A stretch of DNA of 64,000 bases from Pseudomonadota bacterium (lineage in GTDB: Bacteria; Pseudomonadota; Alphaproteobacteria; Rhizobiales; Rhizobiaceae). Below the pieces are notes generated by a model. That model did no database searches. It saw only the letters and a program-made list of their open reading frames with translations, and was not told where the DNA came from. This document shows, piece after piece, positions 16,258 to 25,477 of this stretch; position 1 is the stretch's first letter; every line of letters begins with the position of its first letter. The translations under genes were made by a program, and so were the position numbers. The DNA is taken from contig JAEYDD010000026.1 of assembly GCA_023404095.1 (NCBI GenBank), forward strand, positions 124,001 to 188,000. The letters run 5' to 3'.

Positions 16258-17201
16258 CGGCTGGGAACCTCGGTCATTCCGTATTGTTCGATCTCGCGCA
16301 CGCCGGCGAGGCCGCTGATGACCCCCGCATGCAGAACGGCGCGCAGCCGATAGCTTTTACTGCGCGAAGGCGAGAATACCGTGATCGCGCTCGCGGCCGC
16401 GCAGACGACGAACTTGGCGCCGGCAAGCCCGACCTGAGCGATCCGCCTTGCGCCCTGCGTGCGCCCGGCGATCAGTCGGCCATGGGTCTGCCCCATCCGG
16501 TATCGTCGCTTCGCAAGCCAGCCGAACGTGGCCCGGCCCGCCGTCACGGGCTCGAACACCCACGCCTCTGCCGAAAAATCGATACGGGCGCCGGCCTGCG
16601 TTGCGAGCGTGAAGAATTCCGTGTCCTCGCCACCGGTCTTGCCGAGGGAAAGGCTGAAGCGTCGCCCTGCAAGTGCAGCAGACGTGAGCCGCATCAGGAC
16701 GTTGCAGGTATAGCCCGTCTTTATCTCGCCGCTGACCCACACGGGACGGGTCGAGTGAATGTCGGCCCGCTGCATCCATTGCGGGGCAGGCGTTGTGTAG
16801 GTGGCCTTGACCGGGCCGAGAACGACATCTGCGCCGGTTTCGCTCATGCGCTCCGTCAGGCGCGCAAGCCATCCGGGCGACGCGATCTCGTCGTCGTCGA
16901 TGAATGCCAGGAGCTCGCCGCGGCTTTGGTCCAGGCAGGCGTTGCGGGCGATCGAAATGTTTGCCGCGGGGCAATGCACGTAGTCGATCGCGAAGGGAAG
17001 CTCTGGACGGAGCGCGTCGACCAGGCCGGAAGCGCTCGGCACGCCGTCGTTGTCGGCAACGATGATGCGGACAGAGCAGTTCTCCGGCACCTCGATTCCG
17101 GCAAGCGAACGCAACGTATGCTCCAGCGCCGGGCGTCGGAAGGTGCAGACCGCTATGTCGATCAGGGTGAAGGGCAGCGTCTCCACGCGGGTGGCCGTCA
17201 T
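16254..17201 (-). CDS. exoM: ExoM: GT2 glucosyltransferase
   Basis: A 315-residue family 2 glycosyltransferase. The start region DIAVCTFRRPALEHTLRSL is typical for ExoM, followed by RIIVADNDGVPS, ISIARNACL and the DDDE motif in AFIDDDEIASPGWL; GGEDTEFF supplies the acidic catalytic pair. In S. meliloti ExoM adds the fourth sugar (glucose) to the lipid-linked repeat unit. The start codon overlaps the exoA stop (ATGA). A much longer open frame extends upstream to 17897 but runs through exoA in another frame and is discarded. Confidence 0.9.
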   Translation of the reverse strand: MTATRVETLPFTLIDIAVCTFRRPALEHTLRSLAGIEVPENCSVRIIVADNDGVPSASGLVDALRPELPFAIDYVHCPAANISIARNACLDQSRGELLAFIDDDEIASPGWLARLTERMSETGADVVLGPVKATYTTPAPQWMQRADIHSTRPVWVSGEIKTGYTCNVLMRLTSAALAGRRFSLSLGKTGGEDTEFFTLATQAGARIDFSAEAWVFEPVTAGRATFGWLAKRRYRMGQTHGRLIAGRTQGARRIAQVGLAGAKFVVCAAASAITVFSPSRSKSYRLRAVLHAGVISGLAGVREIEQYGMTEVPSR

Positions 17202-18220
17202 GGGGTCACCCTCGCCTGGCCGAAAGCCGCGGCCGACCGCCGGCGCGGAGACAGCAACTCGCGCCAGAAGCCGGCAGACCATGCGAAATGCATGATCATG
17301 GCGGAGACCGCTGCGAGCGGCCCGTAGGGATTGCGCTGTCCGACCGCCATCCACACGCCATAGCCTAGGCAGGCAGCAGCCCAGAAGACGAAGGGGATTG
17401 CGGCCGCCCAGTTGATCACGGCGAGAAGCGCACCGGCGGCGACCGGGGCGACGCTGAGCGGAATCATCTGGCGCAGGCTGGGCCAGGAGCGATGTTTGAG
17501 CAGGTTGCGGGCCCGACCGCGGCCATAGGCGAAATACTGACGGAACAGGGGCCCCGCGCTGGCACGCGGGTAATAGACCATGTTGGTCCTGTCCGTCATC
17601 CAGATCCGATAGCCCGCGGCATTGAGCCGGAAGTCGAGTTCCGCATCCTCGTTGTGGCTGAAATCCTCGTCGTAGCCGCCGACCGCGCGGAATGCCGCGA
17701 TACGCATCAGCGCATGGTGGCCATGGTCGGCCCAATGGCTCTTGGAGCCGACGCGATGCCGGGCGCCGCCATTGCCGAGCTTGGAGTTCTGTGCGTAGGC
17801 CGTCGCCTTCTGGAAGGCGCCGGTACCGACAGTCTCCATCGCGACGACCACGGAATCCGCACCGGTGGCCGTCGCCTCGGCCACGAGTGTCTCGCAATAG
17901 TCTTCCGGATAGTCGCCATGGGCGTCGATCCGGATGAGGTAGTCGTACTGGTCGCCGAAGGCGGCGACCGCAAGGTTGATGCCGGCGCTCTGGATCCGCT
18001 TCGGATTGTCCAGAAGCGCAATGTCGTCGCGCAACGCTGCGATGTTTTGGACGATCTCGCGGGTGCCGTCCGTGCTGCCGCCGTCGACGACGACGAGGAC
18101 CGCATCCAGCGTTTCGACGGCGCGACCGAGCCGGCCGATCAGAGGGCCGATGTGGCGGGCTTCGTTGAGGCAGGGGATGACGATCAGGCAGCGTGCGGAC
18201 TTCAGCGTTTCACCTGTCAT
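17198..18220 (-). CDS. exoA: ExoA: beta-1,3 glucosyltransferase
   Basis: A 340-residue GT2 enzyme with motifs LIVIPCLNEARHIGPLI, VVDGGSTDGT, the DXD-like RIDAHGDYP and the acceptor-site FSHNEDAELDFRL, then QYFAYGRGRARN. Three hydrophobic segments near residues 255-320 anchor it to the membrane. ExoA adds the second sugar, the first glucose, to the lipid-linked galactose made by ExoY. Its start lies inside the exoL 3' end (11-base overlap) and its stop overlaps exoM, so the operon is tightly coupled. Confidence 0.93.
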   Translation of the reverse strand: MTGETLKSARCLIVIPCLNEARHIGPLIGRLGRAVETLDAVLVVVDGGSTDGTREIVQNIAALRDDIALLDNPKRIQSAGINLAVAAFGDQYDYLIRIDAHGDYPEDYCETLVAEATATGADSVVVAMETVGTGAFQKATAYAQNSKLGNGGARHRVGSKSHWADHGHHALMRIAAFRAVGGYDEDFSHNEDAELDFRLNAAGYRIWMTDRTNMVYYPRASAGPLFRQYFAYGRGRARNLLKHRSWPSLRQMIPLSVAPVAAGALLAVINWAAAIPFVFWAAACLGYGVWMAVGQRNPYGPLAAVSAMIMHFAWSAGFWRELLSPRRRSAAAFGQARVTP

Positions 18221-19421
18221 TGAGTTCCATCTCCATGGTTGCGGCCGCCACCTGTGCGGGATTGCGGGAGGCTGTTTCAGGGGCGTCGGCTATCGCCGAA
18301 AGGCGGTTGACGAGCTCGATGCAATCGTTGCGCCGGAACGTCCATTGCTTCGCGCCCTGTTCGGCAATGCGGGTCGCCGCATTGACATAGCGCGTGTGGT
18401 CGATGCCGGAGAACAGCTCGACAAGCGCGTCGACGGAGGCCTGTTGCAGCACGAAACCGATATCCCTGTCGCCGATGAAGCGGGCGGTTTCGGTCCCGGC
18501 GATCGCGATGGGGACGGCGCCGTAGCGGCAGCCTTCGTACATCCGGTTCGGCAGGAGCCAGGCGGAGTTCTGCCCTTCCTCGAAAAAGTCGATCGCCCAG
18601 CAGAACTGGACCTCGCCGTAGATTTCAGAGAGGTCCTCCGGGTTACGATAGGCGCCGCGAAAGCTCATGAACGGTTCGCCCCGCATGAAGCTGTCGAAGT
18701 CCTTGAGTTCCGTGTAGGCAGGGCGACCCCGGACGACGATCTCGACCTTGCCTTCCATCGCCCGCGAGAACCGGGACAGAAGATCGAGCGACTTGCGGCA
18801 CCGCAGCGCGCCGAACCAGCCGATCTTCCAGGGTTCGCTGTCCGTTGGCGGGCGGGGCGCCGGGACGACGGGATTTTCGTCGTCAAGCTCGAGAACCTTG
18901 TTTTCCAGTAGCATCACGGGCGCGTCGAGACCCGAGAGTGGCTGGAAGTAATTTTCGACATAGGCCGGCGAACTGGTGATCAGCAGGCTGACCTCGCTTC
19001 CCAGCCTGCGCTCGGCCGCGCGCAGCGCCCGGCCGCCGAGATCGTTTCGCAGAAGCAGGCGGTGGATATCGAGGCATTCGTAGACGATCGGGACATCGTC
19101 GCCGAAGAGAGCCACCGCACGCCGGGCGACGGCGAGCATCTCAAGGTTGCGGGCGATGATGAGATCGGGTCGCACGACGCCGTGCAATGTCGTGCCTAGG
19201 TTCATGCAGGCGCGCGCCACCGCGCCGGCGCGCTGCAGGAAGCGTGCGTCTTCCGTCGTTCCCAATTCTATCGCCGTGACCCCGTTCATGGCCGCGGCCG
19301 CCTGTTCGCCACGGCGGAAACCTGCCAGCGTCACCGATGCATTGCCGCTCTGCAACGCCAGGACCCGGCGTCGAATGGCCGGGTCGGAGAGGTCATGCGC
19401 GAGATAGAGAATACGCAGCAT
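18210..19421 (-). CDS. exoL: ExoL: glycosyltransferase for the third sugar
   Basis: A 403-residue protein with a GT-B-like organisation: N-terminal LRILYLAHDLSDPAIRRRVLAL, a central VYECLDIHRLLL, and the donor-side domain beginning WKIGWFGALRCRKSLDLL with NRMYEGCRYGAVPIAI. It matches ExoL, which adds the third residue (glucose) in succinoglycan assembly. No membrane segments. It starts at ATG 19421, 84 bases after the exoK stop, the widest gap in the first part of the operon. Confidence 0.9.
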   Translation of the reverse strand: MLRILYLAHDLSDPAIRRRVLALQSGNASVTLAGFRRGEQAAAAMNGVTAIELGTTEDARFLQRAGAVARACMNLGTTLHGVVRPDLIIARNLEMLAVARRAVALFGDDVPIVYECLDIHRLLLRNDLGGRALRAAERRLGSEVSLLITSSPAYVENYFQPLSGLDAPVMLLENKVLELDDENPVVPAPRPPTDSEPWKIGWFGALRCRKSLDLLSRFSRAMEGKVEIVVRGRPAYTELKDFDSFMRGEPFMSFRGAYRNPEDLSEIYGEVQFCWAIDFFEEGQNSAWLLPNRMYEGCRYGAVPIAIAGTETARFIGDRDIGFVLQQASVDALVELFSGIDHTRYVNAATRIAEQGAKQWTFRRNDCIELVNRLSAIADAPETASRNPAQVAAATMEMELNDR

Positions 19422-19505
19422 TCAGTTTTCCCGTTCTCCTGCCCGCTTTTGCGGGCGCATTTTGATGTGCGGAAGTGCAGGTCGGGCCGGTCTGCCCGGC
19501 CGTCG

Positions 19506-20297
19506 TCAATTCAGAAGGCAGACCACGGAATCGGCGAACTGGCAGGCGTCGCCCTCGGCGGTGAAGGCGATGCGGTCGATCTGCATCGAGGTCGGCGCCT
19601 TGTAGGCGAAGGTGCCCATCCAGTCGCTCAGCGTGTCGGTCCCCCAGAGGCTTGCAAAGATCTTCTGGGCGTTGCTGGGCAGCTTCTCGGTATCGGTGAC
19701 CTCGTGGACGAGCTTGCCGTTGACGTAGTAGCGGAGCCGGTCTTTTTCCCAGATGAAGGCGTAGTCGTTGAAGCCGTTGTTGGCGCCGCCGGGGACGTCT
19801 GCCAGCTTCTCGTTGCCACCCTTGGCCGCCACATACTGGTTCAACTGCACCTTCGCGGGGTTTTTCCCGAGGACTTCGAAGTCGATCTCGTCATGCGGCT
19901 TCTTGTCGGTCGGGCCGATGAAAGTGAAGAACGCGGAGTTCAGGCCGGTCCCGTCAGCGGTCTTCATTCGCACCTCGTAGGCGCCGTATCCGAAACGCTT
20001 GCGGGTCTGAACCTCGCCGCAGGCATATTCACGTTCGCCGAGCGCCTTCTTCTCGAACGTAAGGCTCAGGATGCCTTCCGAAACGCTGACCTGGTCTTTC
20101 GACCATGTGCAGTTCTGGTGTCCGCCATTGTTCCAGCCGTCGGAGACGTACCAGAAGCTGGTGTCCAGCTTGTCGAAGTTGTCGACGAAGGAGGTGCCGG
20201 TGGCACCCTCCTGGGCAAGGGCCTGGACGGAGAGCGCGGTTGCGAAAGCGGCAGCGAACGCTGCAACAAGGGGTCGTTTTTTCATGGTCGGTCGCAT
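19506..20297 (-). CDS. exoK: ExoK: secreted GH16 endo-beta-1,3-1,4-glycanase
   Basis: About 263 residues. A Sec signal peptide (KKRPLVAAFAAAFATALSVQALA) precedes a GH16 beta-jelly-roll domain. The catalytic motif reads HDEIDFEVLG, with nucleophile and acid/base Glu137 and Glu141 and Asp139 between. The aromatic motifs YGAYEVRMKTADG and YAFIWEKDRLRYYVNG are typical of bacterial licheninase-like enzymes. ExoK cuts nascent succinoglycan to lower its molecular weight. Start chosen at 20297; an ATG at 20285 is equally plausible and 20333 is less likely. Four bases separate it from exoH. Confidence 0.92.
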   Translation of the reverse strand: MRPTMKKRPLVAAFAAAFATALSVQALAQEGATGTSFVDNFDKLDTSFWYVSDGWNNGGHQNCTWSKDQVSVSEGILSLTFEKKALGEREYACGEVQTRKRFGYGAYEVRMKTADGTGLNSAFFTFIGPTDKKPHDEIDFEVLGKNPAKVQLNQYVAAKGGNEKLADVPGGANNGFNDYAFIWEKDRLRYYVNGKLVHEVTDTEKLPSNAQKIFASLWGTDTLSDWMGTFAYKAPTSMQIDRIAFTAEGDACQFADSVVCLLN

Positions 20298-20301
20298 CCT
20301 T

Positions 20302-21456
20302 TCACCGTTTAATGGTCGAGTAGCGGACGTCATGCTGGGGACTGGCGCCCGTAGCGGAAGTCGTGCGCGGAAGGTCTGTGCGACCTGCGCGACTGCCGGT
20401 CAGGAGCGCGTGAAGGGTTGGAAACGAGCGCTGGGCAATGGCGTGGGAGATGACCAGGATTGCGATCGTCAGCAGGGGCGCCGTGAAATAAAATATAGCG
20501 AAATGATCGATGCCGGTCCGGTTCCACACAATCCAGAACCCCACCAGCAGCGGATAGTGGGCGCAGAAGATCCAGAAGCTCAGGCCGCCGCCCTTCGACA
20601 GTTCCGCCCCCAGCCGTGTGCGCAGCAGAAGCTCGGAAAGCGCCCATGCGCCGACAATGCCCGAGAGTGCCGTGAGGGCGCGCAGCATGTCCAGCCAGAC
20701 CGGGAATTCCGGGCCGACCGCGTAGAGCGCGATGGACAGGAGCAGGGCGGCTGCCAGTACCGCTGCGACGATCCGGCCGGCATTGCGGTCGATCGCGCTC
20801 GTATCGACGCGGTGCAGTGCGACGGCAATCCCCGTGCTGAAACCGAAGAGAATCGATTTCTTCAAGAAAATCCCGTTCGGAACCGGCAGAACGGCGTAGG
20901 CGAGAAAGGCGAGCAACGTTAAAAGCGGGTAGCGCATCACTAGGACCGCAAGCACCGGTGATAGGATCAGGCACAGCAGCAGGTCGCGCAGGAAATAGAG
21001 AGGCAGGTTGATCGGCCAGCCCTCCAGCGCAAAGGCAAGCGTGGCGGCTTCGCGCGGCGTCGCATGCACGACGTCGGGCAGATAGCCGAAGCCAATGTTG
21101 TTCTGCTGTGCCAGAAAGACGAAAGCCAGGAACGAGAGGTTCCAGAGCAGGAAGGGCACGAGAACCGTCGCCGCTTTCGTGCGCAGCGTTTTCCCGTAGC
21201 TGAAACCGTTGAGGCCGCGGCGGAACAGGAGATAGCCTGAAATGGCGCTGAGACACGGGACGCCGACCCGGAAGAGGCTGTCGCCGAGAAACACCCGCAG
21301 CCAGTCGATCAGGCCATTTTCACCCAGGAAAGGGCTGTTGGCCGGATCGTAGGGCACATGCACGAACACGATCCCCGAAATGAGGATGATACGCATCAGA
21401 TTGATCCGCGAAGAAACGCCCGCGTTCATTTCCACGATGTCAGCTACCCCTTGCAT
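20302..21456 (-). CDS. exoH: ExoH: succinoglycan succinyltransferase (acyltransferase 3 family)
   Basis: About 384 residues, an integral membrane acyltransferase-3 protein with roughly ten helices. The first helix carries SRINLMRIILISGIVFVHVP, where Arg and His are the catalytic positions of this family, followed by RVGVPCLSAISGYLLFRRG. ExoH transfers succinyl groups to the repeat unit; succinylation makes the polymer sensitive to ExoK. Start at 21456 (ATGCAAGGG) chosen over the ORF start at 21582 because the first 42 residues are not conserved-looking; an ATG at 21429 is an alternative. First gene of the exoHKLAMONP operon. Confidence 0.9.
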   Translation of the reverse strand: MQGVADIVEMNAGVSSRINLMRIILISGIVFVHVPYDPANSPFLGENGLIDWLRVFLGDSLFRVGVPCLSAISGYLLFRRGLNGFSYGKTLRTKAATVLVPFLLWNLSFLAFVFLAQQNNIGFGYLPDVVHATPREAATLAFALEGWPINLPLYFLRDLLLCLILSPVLAVLVMRYPLLTLLAFLAYAVLPVPNGIFLKKSILFGFSTGIAVALHRVDTSAIDRNAGRIVAAVLAAALLLSIALYAVGPEFPVWLDMLRALTALSGIVGAWALSELLLRTRLGAELSKGGGLSFWIFCAHYPLLVGFWIVWNRTGIDHFAIFYFTAPLLTIAILVISHAIAQRSFPTLHALLTGSRAGRTDLPRTTSATGASPQHDVRYSTIKR

Positions 21457-21822
21457 TGGTGCCGTTTCCGGCAGCCGTTTGGACAGAGCAGACTTGAGCC
21501 CGCATCGAAAATGGTAGGGCGGTTCGGGCTGAAAAATATGGCGGTGCAGCAAAATTTTGTGCGGCGGATGGTTGCACTGCACAATGAGGCAAGCGGTTAT
21601 TCGGGCCGTCCGATGGCGATCACAAGCCCGTGAGCGGGAAAAAGCGACGCCGGTTTCGCAAATTGCAGAAATTGCTCATAAACTCAGATACATACACGCT
21701 TCAAGTGTATCGCGGTGCGAGAATTTCTCTGAATTTCTGTTTCGAAACGCCGCATCCAAGCACAATTGTGAGCGCAAGGTCGTCCGATTGTGGCGGAAAT
21801 GAGGCGTCCGCCCGTCCGTCGG
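21457..21822. promoter_or_regulatory. exoT-exoH intergenic region with repeats
   Basis: This 366-base gap lies where exoI is found in S. meliloti; no ExoI-like frame is visible. It is less GC-rich than the genes. It contains ATACAC-N7-GTGTAT at 21692-21710, a tandem GAATTTCTST repeat at 21721-21740, the palindromes CACAATTGTG (21761-21770) and CAAAATTTTG near 21550. It should hold the promoter of exoHKLAMONP on the minus strand, but no single -35/-10 pair is convincing. Confidence 0.45.
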
Positions 21823-23304
21823 TTATTCGGCGGGGCTTGCCTCTGCTGCAGGCGACCGCTTCCTGGCAAGGTCCTTGAGCTTGCGCAGGAGAGGGCGCTC
21901 CGTTGCCAGGACCAGCGCGCCGTAGATCAATCCGCCGATCACCGCGCCGATCACGACCTGCAGGGCGGCGTGGGGCACCAGATCGCCGTAGTGTTCCAGC
22001 AGCAGGCGGACGGCGCCGGCCATGATCGCGGCGGACAGCATCGGCCGGCAGCAGACGAGGAAGCCACGAACGAACGGCGTCCCGTCCGCCCGGAACACGA
22101 CCAGCGAATAGCCGACGAGCACCAAGACGTTGACCGCGCAAAGCCAGATCATCGCTTCGACCAGCGAGCCGTTGTAGGCACCGAAGGCGACGGCGGCTGT
22201 CGTGACGACCGCACGCAGGATCGCCCACCAGAACAGCGTGCCGCCGTGGCCCACGCCCTTGAGGTAGGGAATGAAGGTGCTGCAGGGCGTGAGGACGCCC
22301 TTCGACAGGGCGAGAAGGCCCAGCACAGGCCAGGCATAGGCCCATTGCTGGCCGAACAGCATCAGCATGGCCGGTTCGGCAAGCGCCCACAGGCCGAACA
22401 TCATCGGTGCGAGCAGAACAGTGGTGACCTGCGTGCTGAGCATCAGCGCATTGGAGCGCCGGGCGCTGTCCTGCATCATGCTGCTGAAGGCGGGGAACAA
22501 CACGCCCATCACGGCGGAAAGGACCACCTGATTCGGGATGCTGGAAAAGCGATTGGCCGCGGAATATGCGCCGGCGTCGGCCAGGCCGAGGAAGCGCGAG
22601 ATGATCACCATCGGCGACTGGAAGCTGACGAAGTTGGCGATCTCGGACCCCATCATGCTCAGGCTGAACCGTGTCAGCCCGATGACGCGGCGGACAGACA
22701 TCTGCAGTCGCGGCACGTAGCGCGACACCGCAAAGAGACCGACAAGCCGGATGATGGCCGACAGGAACAGTTGCGCGATCAGCGACCAGATCCCGAATCC
22801 GGCCAATGCCAGCACCACGGCGGCGAGCGCGCCGGCGGATTCGGAAACCATGTTCCAGAACGCATCCTTGCCGAACTGCATGCGCCGTGCGAGCAAGGCA
22901 TAGGCGACGTCGCCGCCAAGCTGCAAGGGAATGAGCACGCTCATCAACTGCACAAGGTAGGCTGCCTCCGAGGCGCCGAGCAGGGTCGCGATCGGTTCGG
23001 CCCAGACGAAGATGCCGATCGCCATGAGGCAGGAAATGGCGAGATTGGCCCAGAAAACGGAGTGGATCGTGTGCATATCCTCGTCGCGCTGGATGATCAG
23101 CGCGGATGCCAGACCGGCGCCGCCGATCATGGCCAGGAACTGCACGACGGTCAGCGCGACCGCCACCGCACCGAATTCTTCAGGGGTAAGGATTCTTGCC
23201 AGAATCGGAACCGTGACAAATTTCAGCCCGAATGTGCTTGTCTTGGATAGGACGCTCCAACCGACGTTTCGCGTGACAGATTTCGCGTTGATGACTGTGG
23301 GCAT
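21823..23304 (-). CDS. exoT: ExoT: Wzx-type succinoglycan repeat-unit flippase
   Basis: A 493-residue polytopic membrane protein of the polysaccharide transporter (MOP/Wzx) family with about 12 helices. The start SVTRNVGWSVLSKTSTFGLKF followed by VPILARILTPEEFGAVAV is typical of this family. It would move the lipid-linked octasaccharide across the inner membrane for polymerisation by ExoQ. Transcribed away from exoW, from the 118-base region 23305-23422, and toward exoH on the same strand, 366 bases away. Confidence 0.92.
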   Translation of the reverse strand: MPTVINAKSVTRNVGWSVLSKTSTFGLKFVTVPILARILTPEEFGAVAVALTVVQFLAMIGGAGLASALIIQRDEDMHTIHSVFWANLAISCLMAIGIFVWAEPIATLLGASEAAYLVQLMSVLIPLQLGGDVAYALLARRMQFGKDAFWNMVSESAGALAAVVLALAGFGIWSLIAQLFLSAIIRLVGLFAVSRYVPRLQMSVRRVIGLTRFSLSMMGSEIANFVSFQSPMVIISRFLGLADAGAYSAANRFSSIPNQVVLSAVMGVLFPAFSSMMQDSARRSNALMLSTQVTTVLLAPMMFGLWALAEPAMLMLFGQQWAYAWPVLGLLALSKGVLTPCSTFIPYLKGVGHGGTLFWWAILRAVVTTAAVAFGAYNGSLVEAMIWLCAVNVLVLVGYSLVVFRADGTPFVRGFLVCCRPMLSAAIMAGAVRLLLEHYGDLVPHAALQVVIGAVIGGLIYGALVLATERPLLRKLKDLARKRSPAAEASPAE

Positions 23305-23422
23305 GGCAGCGTCCCGAGGATTGGAGGAGAGGGAAGTCGCTTATTTTTCAATTGCTTATTGAATGAATCGGCCTTTGGGAGGAAGCCGACACACCTCTTT
23401 CTAGAGAAACCGAAAGGGCGAA

Positions 23423-24385
23423 ATGATGGCGAAACTGACGGTCGCAATCCCTTACTACCAGAAGGAAGCAGGCATCCTGAGGCGCGCGCTCGCCTCCGTT
23501 TTCGAGCAGAGTTTCACGGATTTCGACATCATTGTTGTGGATGACCAGTCACCTTTTTCCATCGATGAGGAACTGGCGCCGCTGCCCGCCGAACAGCGCG
23601 CGCGCATCACTGTGATCCGGCAGAAGAATGCCGGCCCCGGCGGCGCCCGCAACACCGCGCTGGACAACGTAGCGGCGGAAACCGAATTCGTCGCCTTCCT
23701 CGATTCCGACGACATCTGGACCCCGGACCACCTCAAGAACGCCTATGAAGGCATGACCGGTTTCGGGGCCGACTGCTACTGGGCATCGATCACCGGCGGC
23801 GACGCGTTCTACTACCACTTCGGCGTTTCCGATCTCGAAAAGACCGAGCGAGTCGAGCGGCTGCGGGAAACACCGCTTACCGTGGAACTGCCGGAACTCT
23901 CCAGTGTGATGCTGAAGAACTGGAGCTTTCTGCACCTGTCCTGCATGGTCATCGGCCGCAAGCTTTTCGAGACCGTTCGTTTCGACGCGCGGTTGCGGCT
24001 GGCGGCCGAAGACGTGCTGTTCTTCTGCGATTGCGTGAAGGCGGCCGATCGCGTGATCTTGTGCGATGCGCCCGGTGCGGTGCGCGGCGAGGGGATCAAC
24101 ATCTTCCACGGCATCGACAACGACTCGCCGCAATTCCTCAAGCAGCAGTTCAATACATGGATCGCGCTGGACATGCTCGAGGGGCGGTTCGCGCGTCGGT
24201 CGAGCGAGGCTGCGTCCATCCGTTCCTACAAGAGCACGGCACGGCGGCAGGCCTTGTGGAGCCAGGCGAAACGGGTGCGCAGCCGCAAGCTGCCGCAACT
24301 CGACCTCCTCGCAAAATGGGTGTGGCGCGATCCGGTGCTGCTGCGCAGCGTCTTTGAACTGGCCGCCGGCAAGATCGCCCGCTGA
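23423..24385 (+). CDS. exoW: ExoW: GT2 glucosyltransferase (seventh sugar)
   Basis: A 320-residue family 2 glycosyltransferase: LTVAIPYYQKEAGILRRAL, IIVVDDQSP, GPGGARNTALD, then the metal-binding FLDSDDIWTPDHL and LAAEDVLFFCDCV. The pattern IPYYQKEAG and the downstream exoV gene identify it as ExoW, which adds the seventh and possibly eighth glucose of the side chain. Two adjacent ATG codons (23423 and 23426) are possible starts after AAAGGGCGAA. It forms a plus-strand pair with exoV, divergent from exoT. Confidence 0.9.
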   Translation: MMAKLTVAIPYYQKEAGILRRALASVFEQSFTDFDIIVVDDQSPFSIDEELAPLPAEQRARITVIRQKNAGPGGARNTALDNVAAETEFVAFLDSDDIWTPDHLKNAYEGMTGFGADCYWASITGGDAFYYHFGVSDLEKTERVERLRETPLTVELPELSSVMLKNWSFLHLSCMVIGRKLFETVRFDARLRLAAEDVLFFCDCVKAADRVILCDAPGAVRGEGINIFHGIDNDSPQFLKQQFNTWIALDMLEGRFARRSSEAASIRSYKSTARRQALWSQAKRVRSRKLPQLDLLAKWVWRDPVLLRSVFELAAGKIAR

Positions 24386-24433
24386 GGCGACCCGTTCGGT
24401 CCGTTTTGAAAACAATCTTCTCAGGAGACTTGC

Positions 24434-25390
24434 ATGAAGCCCTATTACTGGGAATCGCATCACGGCAATTTTGGAGACGACCTCAATCTCTGGCTCTGGG
24501 ATTTCCTGCTGCCTGGCTTTCGCGATGTCCATCCTGACGTTCTGCTTGTCGGCGTAGGCACCGTCCTGAACAAGGTTCTGCTGCCAGAGGAGGGCCGCAA
24601 GCTCGTGATCGGCAGCGGTTTCGGCTACGGCAGCCTGCCGGACATGAGCGACGGCAGGCTGTGGGATGTCCGGGCGGTTCGCGGGCCGCTGACGGCGAGG
24701 AAGGTCGGGGTGGACGAGGCGCTCGGCATCGTTGATCCGGCCGTGATGGTGGCGGAGATGCCGGAATTCCGCCATCTCCCCAAGGCCCACAAGAAGAGCT
24801 TCGTTCCACACTGGGAATCGGCGATCGCCGGCCTCTGGGCGGAGGTCTGCGCGACGGTCGGGATCAATTACATCGACCCACGCGGCGATGCGAAGGAGGT
24901 GATCGCCGAGATCGCACGCTCTGAAACCATTATTGCGGAATCCATGCACGGCGCGATCCTCGCCGATGCGTTTAGGGTGCCGTGGGTGGCGGTCTCCACA
25001 TCGCGCAACATCAACAGCTTCAAGTGGAATGACTGGGCCAACACGCTTGGCGTCTCCTATCGGCCGCGACACGTCCCGGTATCGAGCCGCGCCGAGGCTA
25101 TCCTGAAGGGCACGCGCTTCTGGGGCGTGGGGTTCGAAAACCCGCAGCCGGAAACAAACCCACAGCAGGACGCCTCGCCCTCGCCTGACGGCGAGGTGAT
25201 GGTGCGCGAACGCGAGTCGCGCAAGGCCGGACTGCGCGGAGCGGCAAAGCAGATGCTCGCCGTGCCATCCGCGCTGGCGCTCTGGCAGGCCGGTCGCGCC
25301 GAGCCGCAACTGAGCGCGGATACGGCCCTTGCCTCCCGCAAGGCCCGGTTCCGCGAGGTCCTGGACGCCGTGCGCCGCGACTATTTCTAG
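24434..25390 (+). CDS. exoV: ExoV: succinoglycan pyruvyltransferase
   Basis: A 318-residue polysaccharide pyruvyl transferase. It has the family opening YYWESHHGNFGDDLN (GNFGDDLN at residues 11-18), then LLVGVGTVLNK, VRGPLTARKVG, DPAVM and the C-terminal SETIIAESMHGAILADAFRVP. It uses phosphoenolpyruvate to place a 4,6-pyruvate ketal on the terminal glucose, which is needed for polymerisation. The ATG follows CAGGAGACTTGC. Convergent with exoU. Confidence 0.93.
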   Translation: MKPYYWESHHGNFGDDLNLWLWDFLLPGFRDVHPDVLLVGVGTVLNKVLLPEEGRKLVIGSGFGYGSLPDMSDGRLWDVRAVRGPLTARKVGVDEALGIVDPAVMVAEMPEFRHLPKAHKKSFVPHWESAIAGLWAEVCATVGINYIDPRGDAKEVIAEIARSETIIAESMHGAILADAFRVPWVAVSTSRNINSFKWNDWANTLGVSYRPRHVPVSSRAEAILKGTRFWGVGFENPQPETNPQQDASPSPDGEVMVRERESRKAGLRGAAKQMLAVPSALALWQAGRAEPQLSADTALASRKARFREVLDAVRRDYF

Positions 25391-25408
25391 CCGCGCGTCA
25401 TCGAAACC

Positions 25409-25436
25409 GGGGCGCGCCCAGTCGATGGGCGCTCCC
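25409..25436. terminator. bidirectional hairpin between exoV and exoU
   Basis: Arms of about 11 bp (25409/10-25420 and 25426-25436, one mismatch) flank a five-base loop between two convergent genes. No strong U-run on either strand, so it is a probable but inefficient shared terminator. Confidence 0.5.
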
Positions 25437-25477
25437 GGTGGGCCTTGTCAGTTCGAGTGCAGAGGCCGGCCATGTAC

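Noticed and set aside
16254..17897. 547-residue version of ExoM
   Set aside because: The upstream part is exoA read in another frame; the ATGA overlap at 17198-17201 gives the natural start.
21761..21775. lac-operator-like AATTGTGAGCG
   Set aside because: A short chance resemblance; no LacI-type regulator or sugar operon is nearby.
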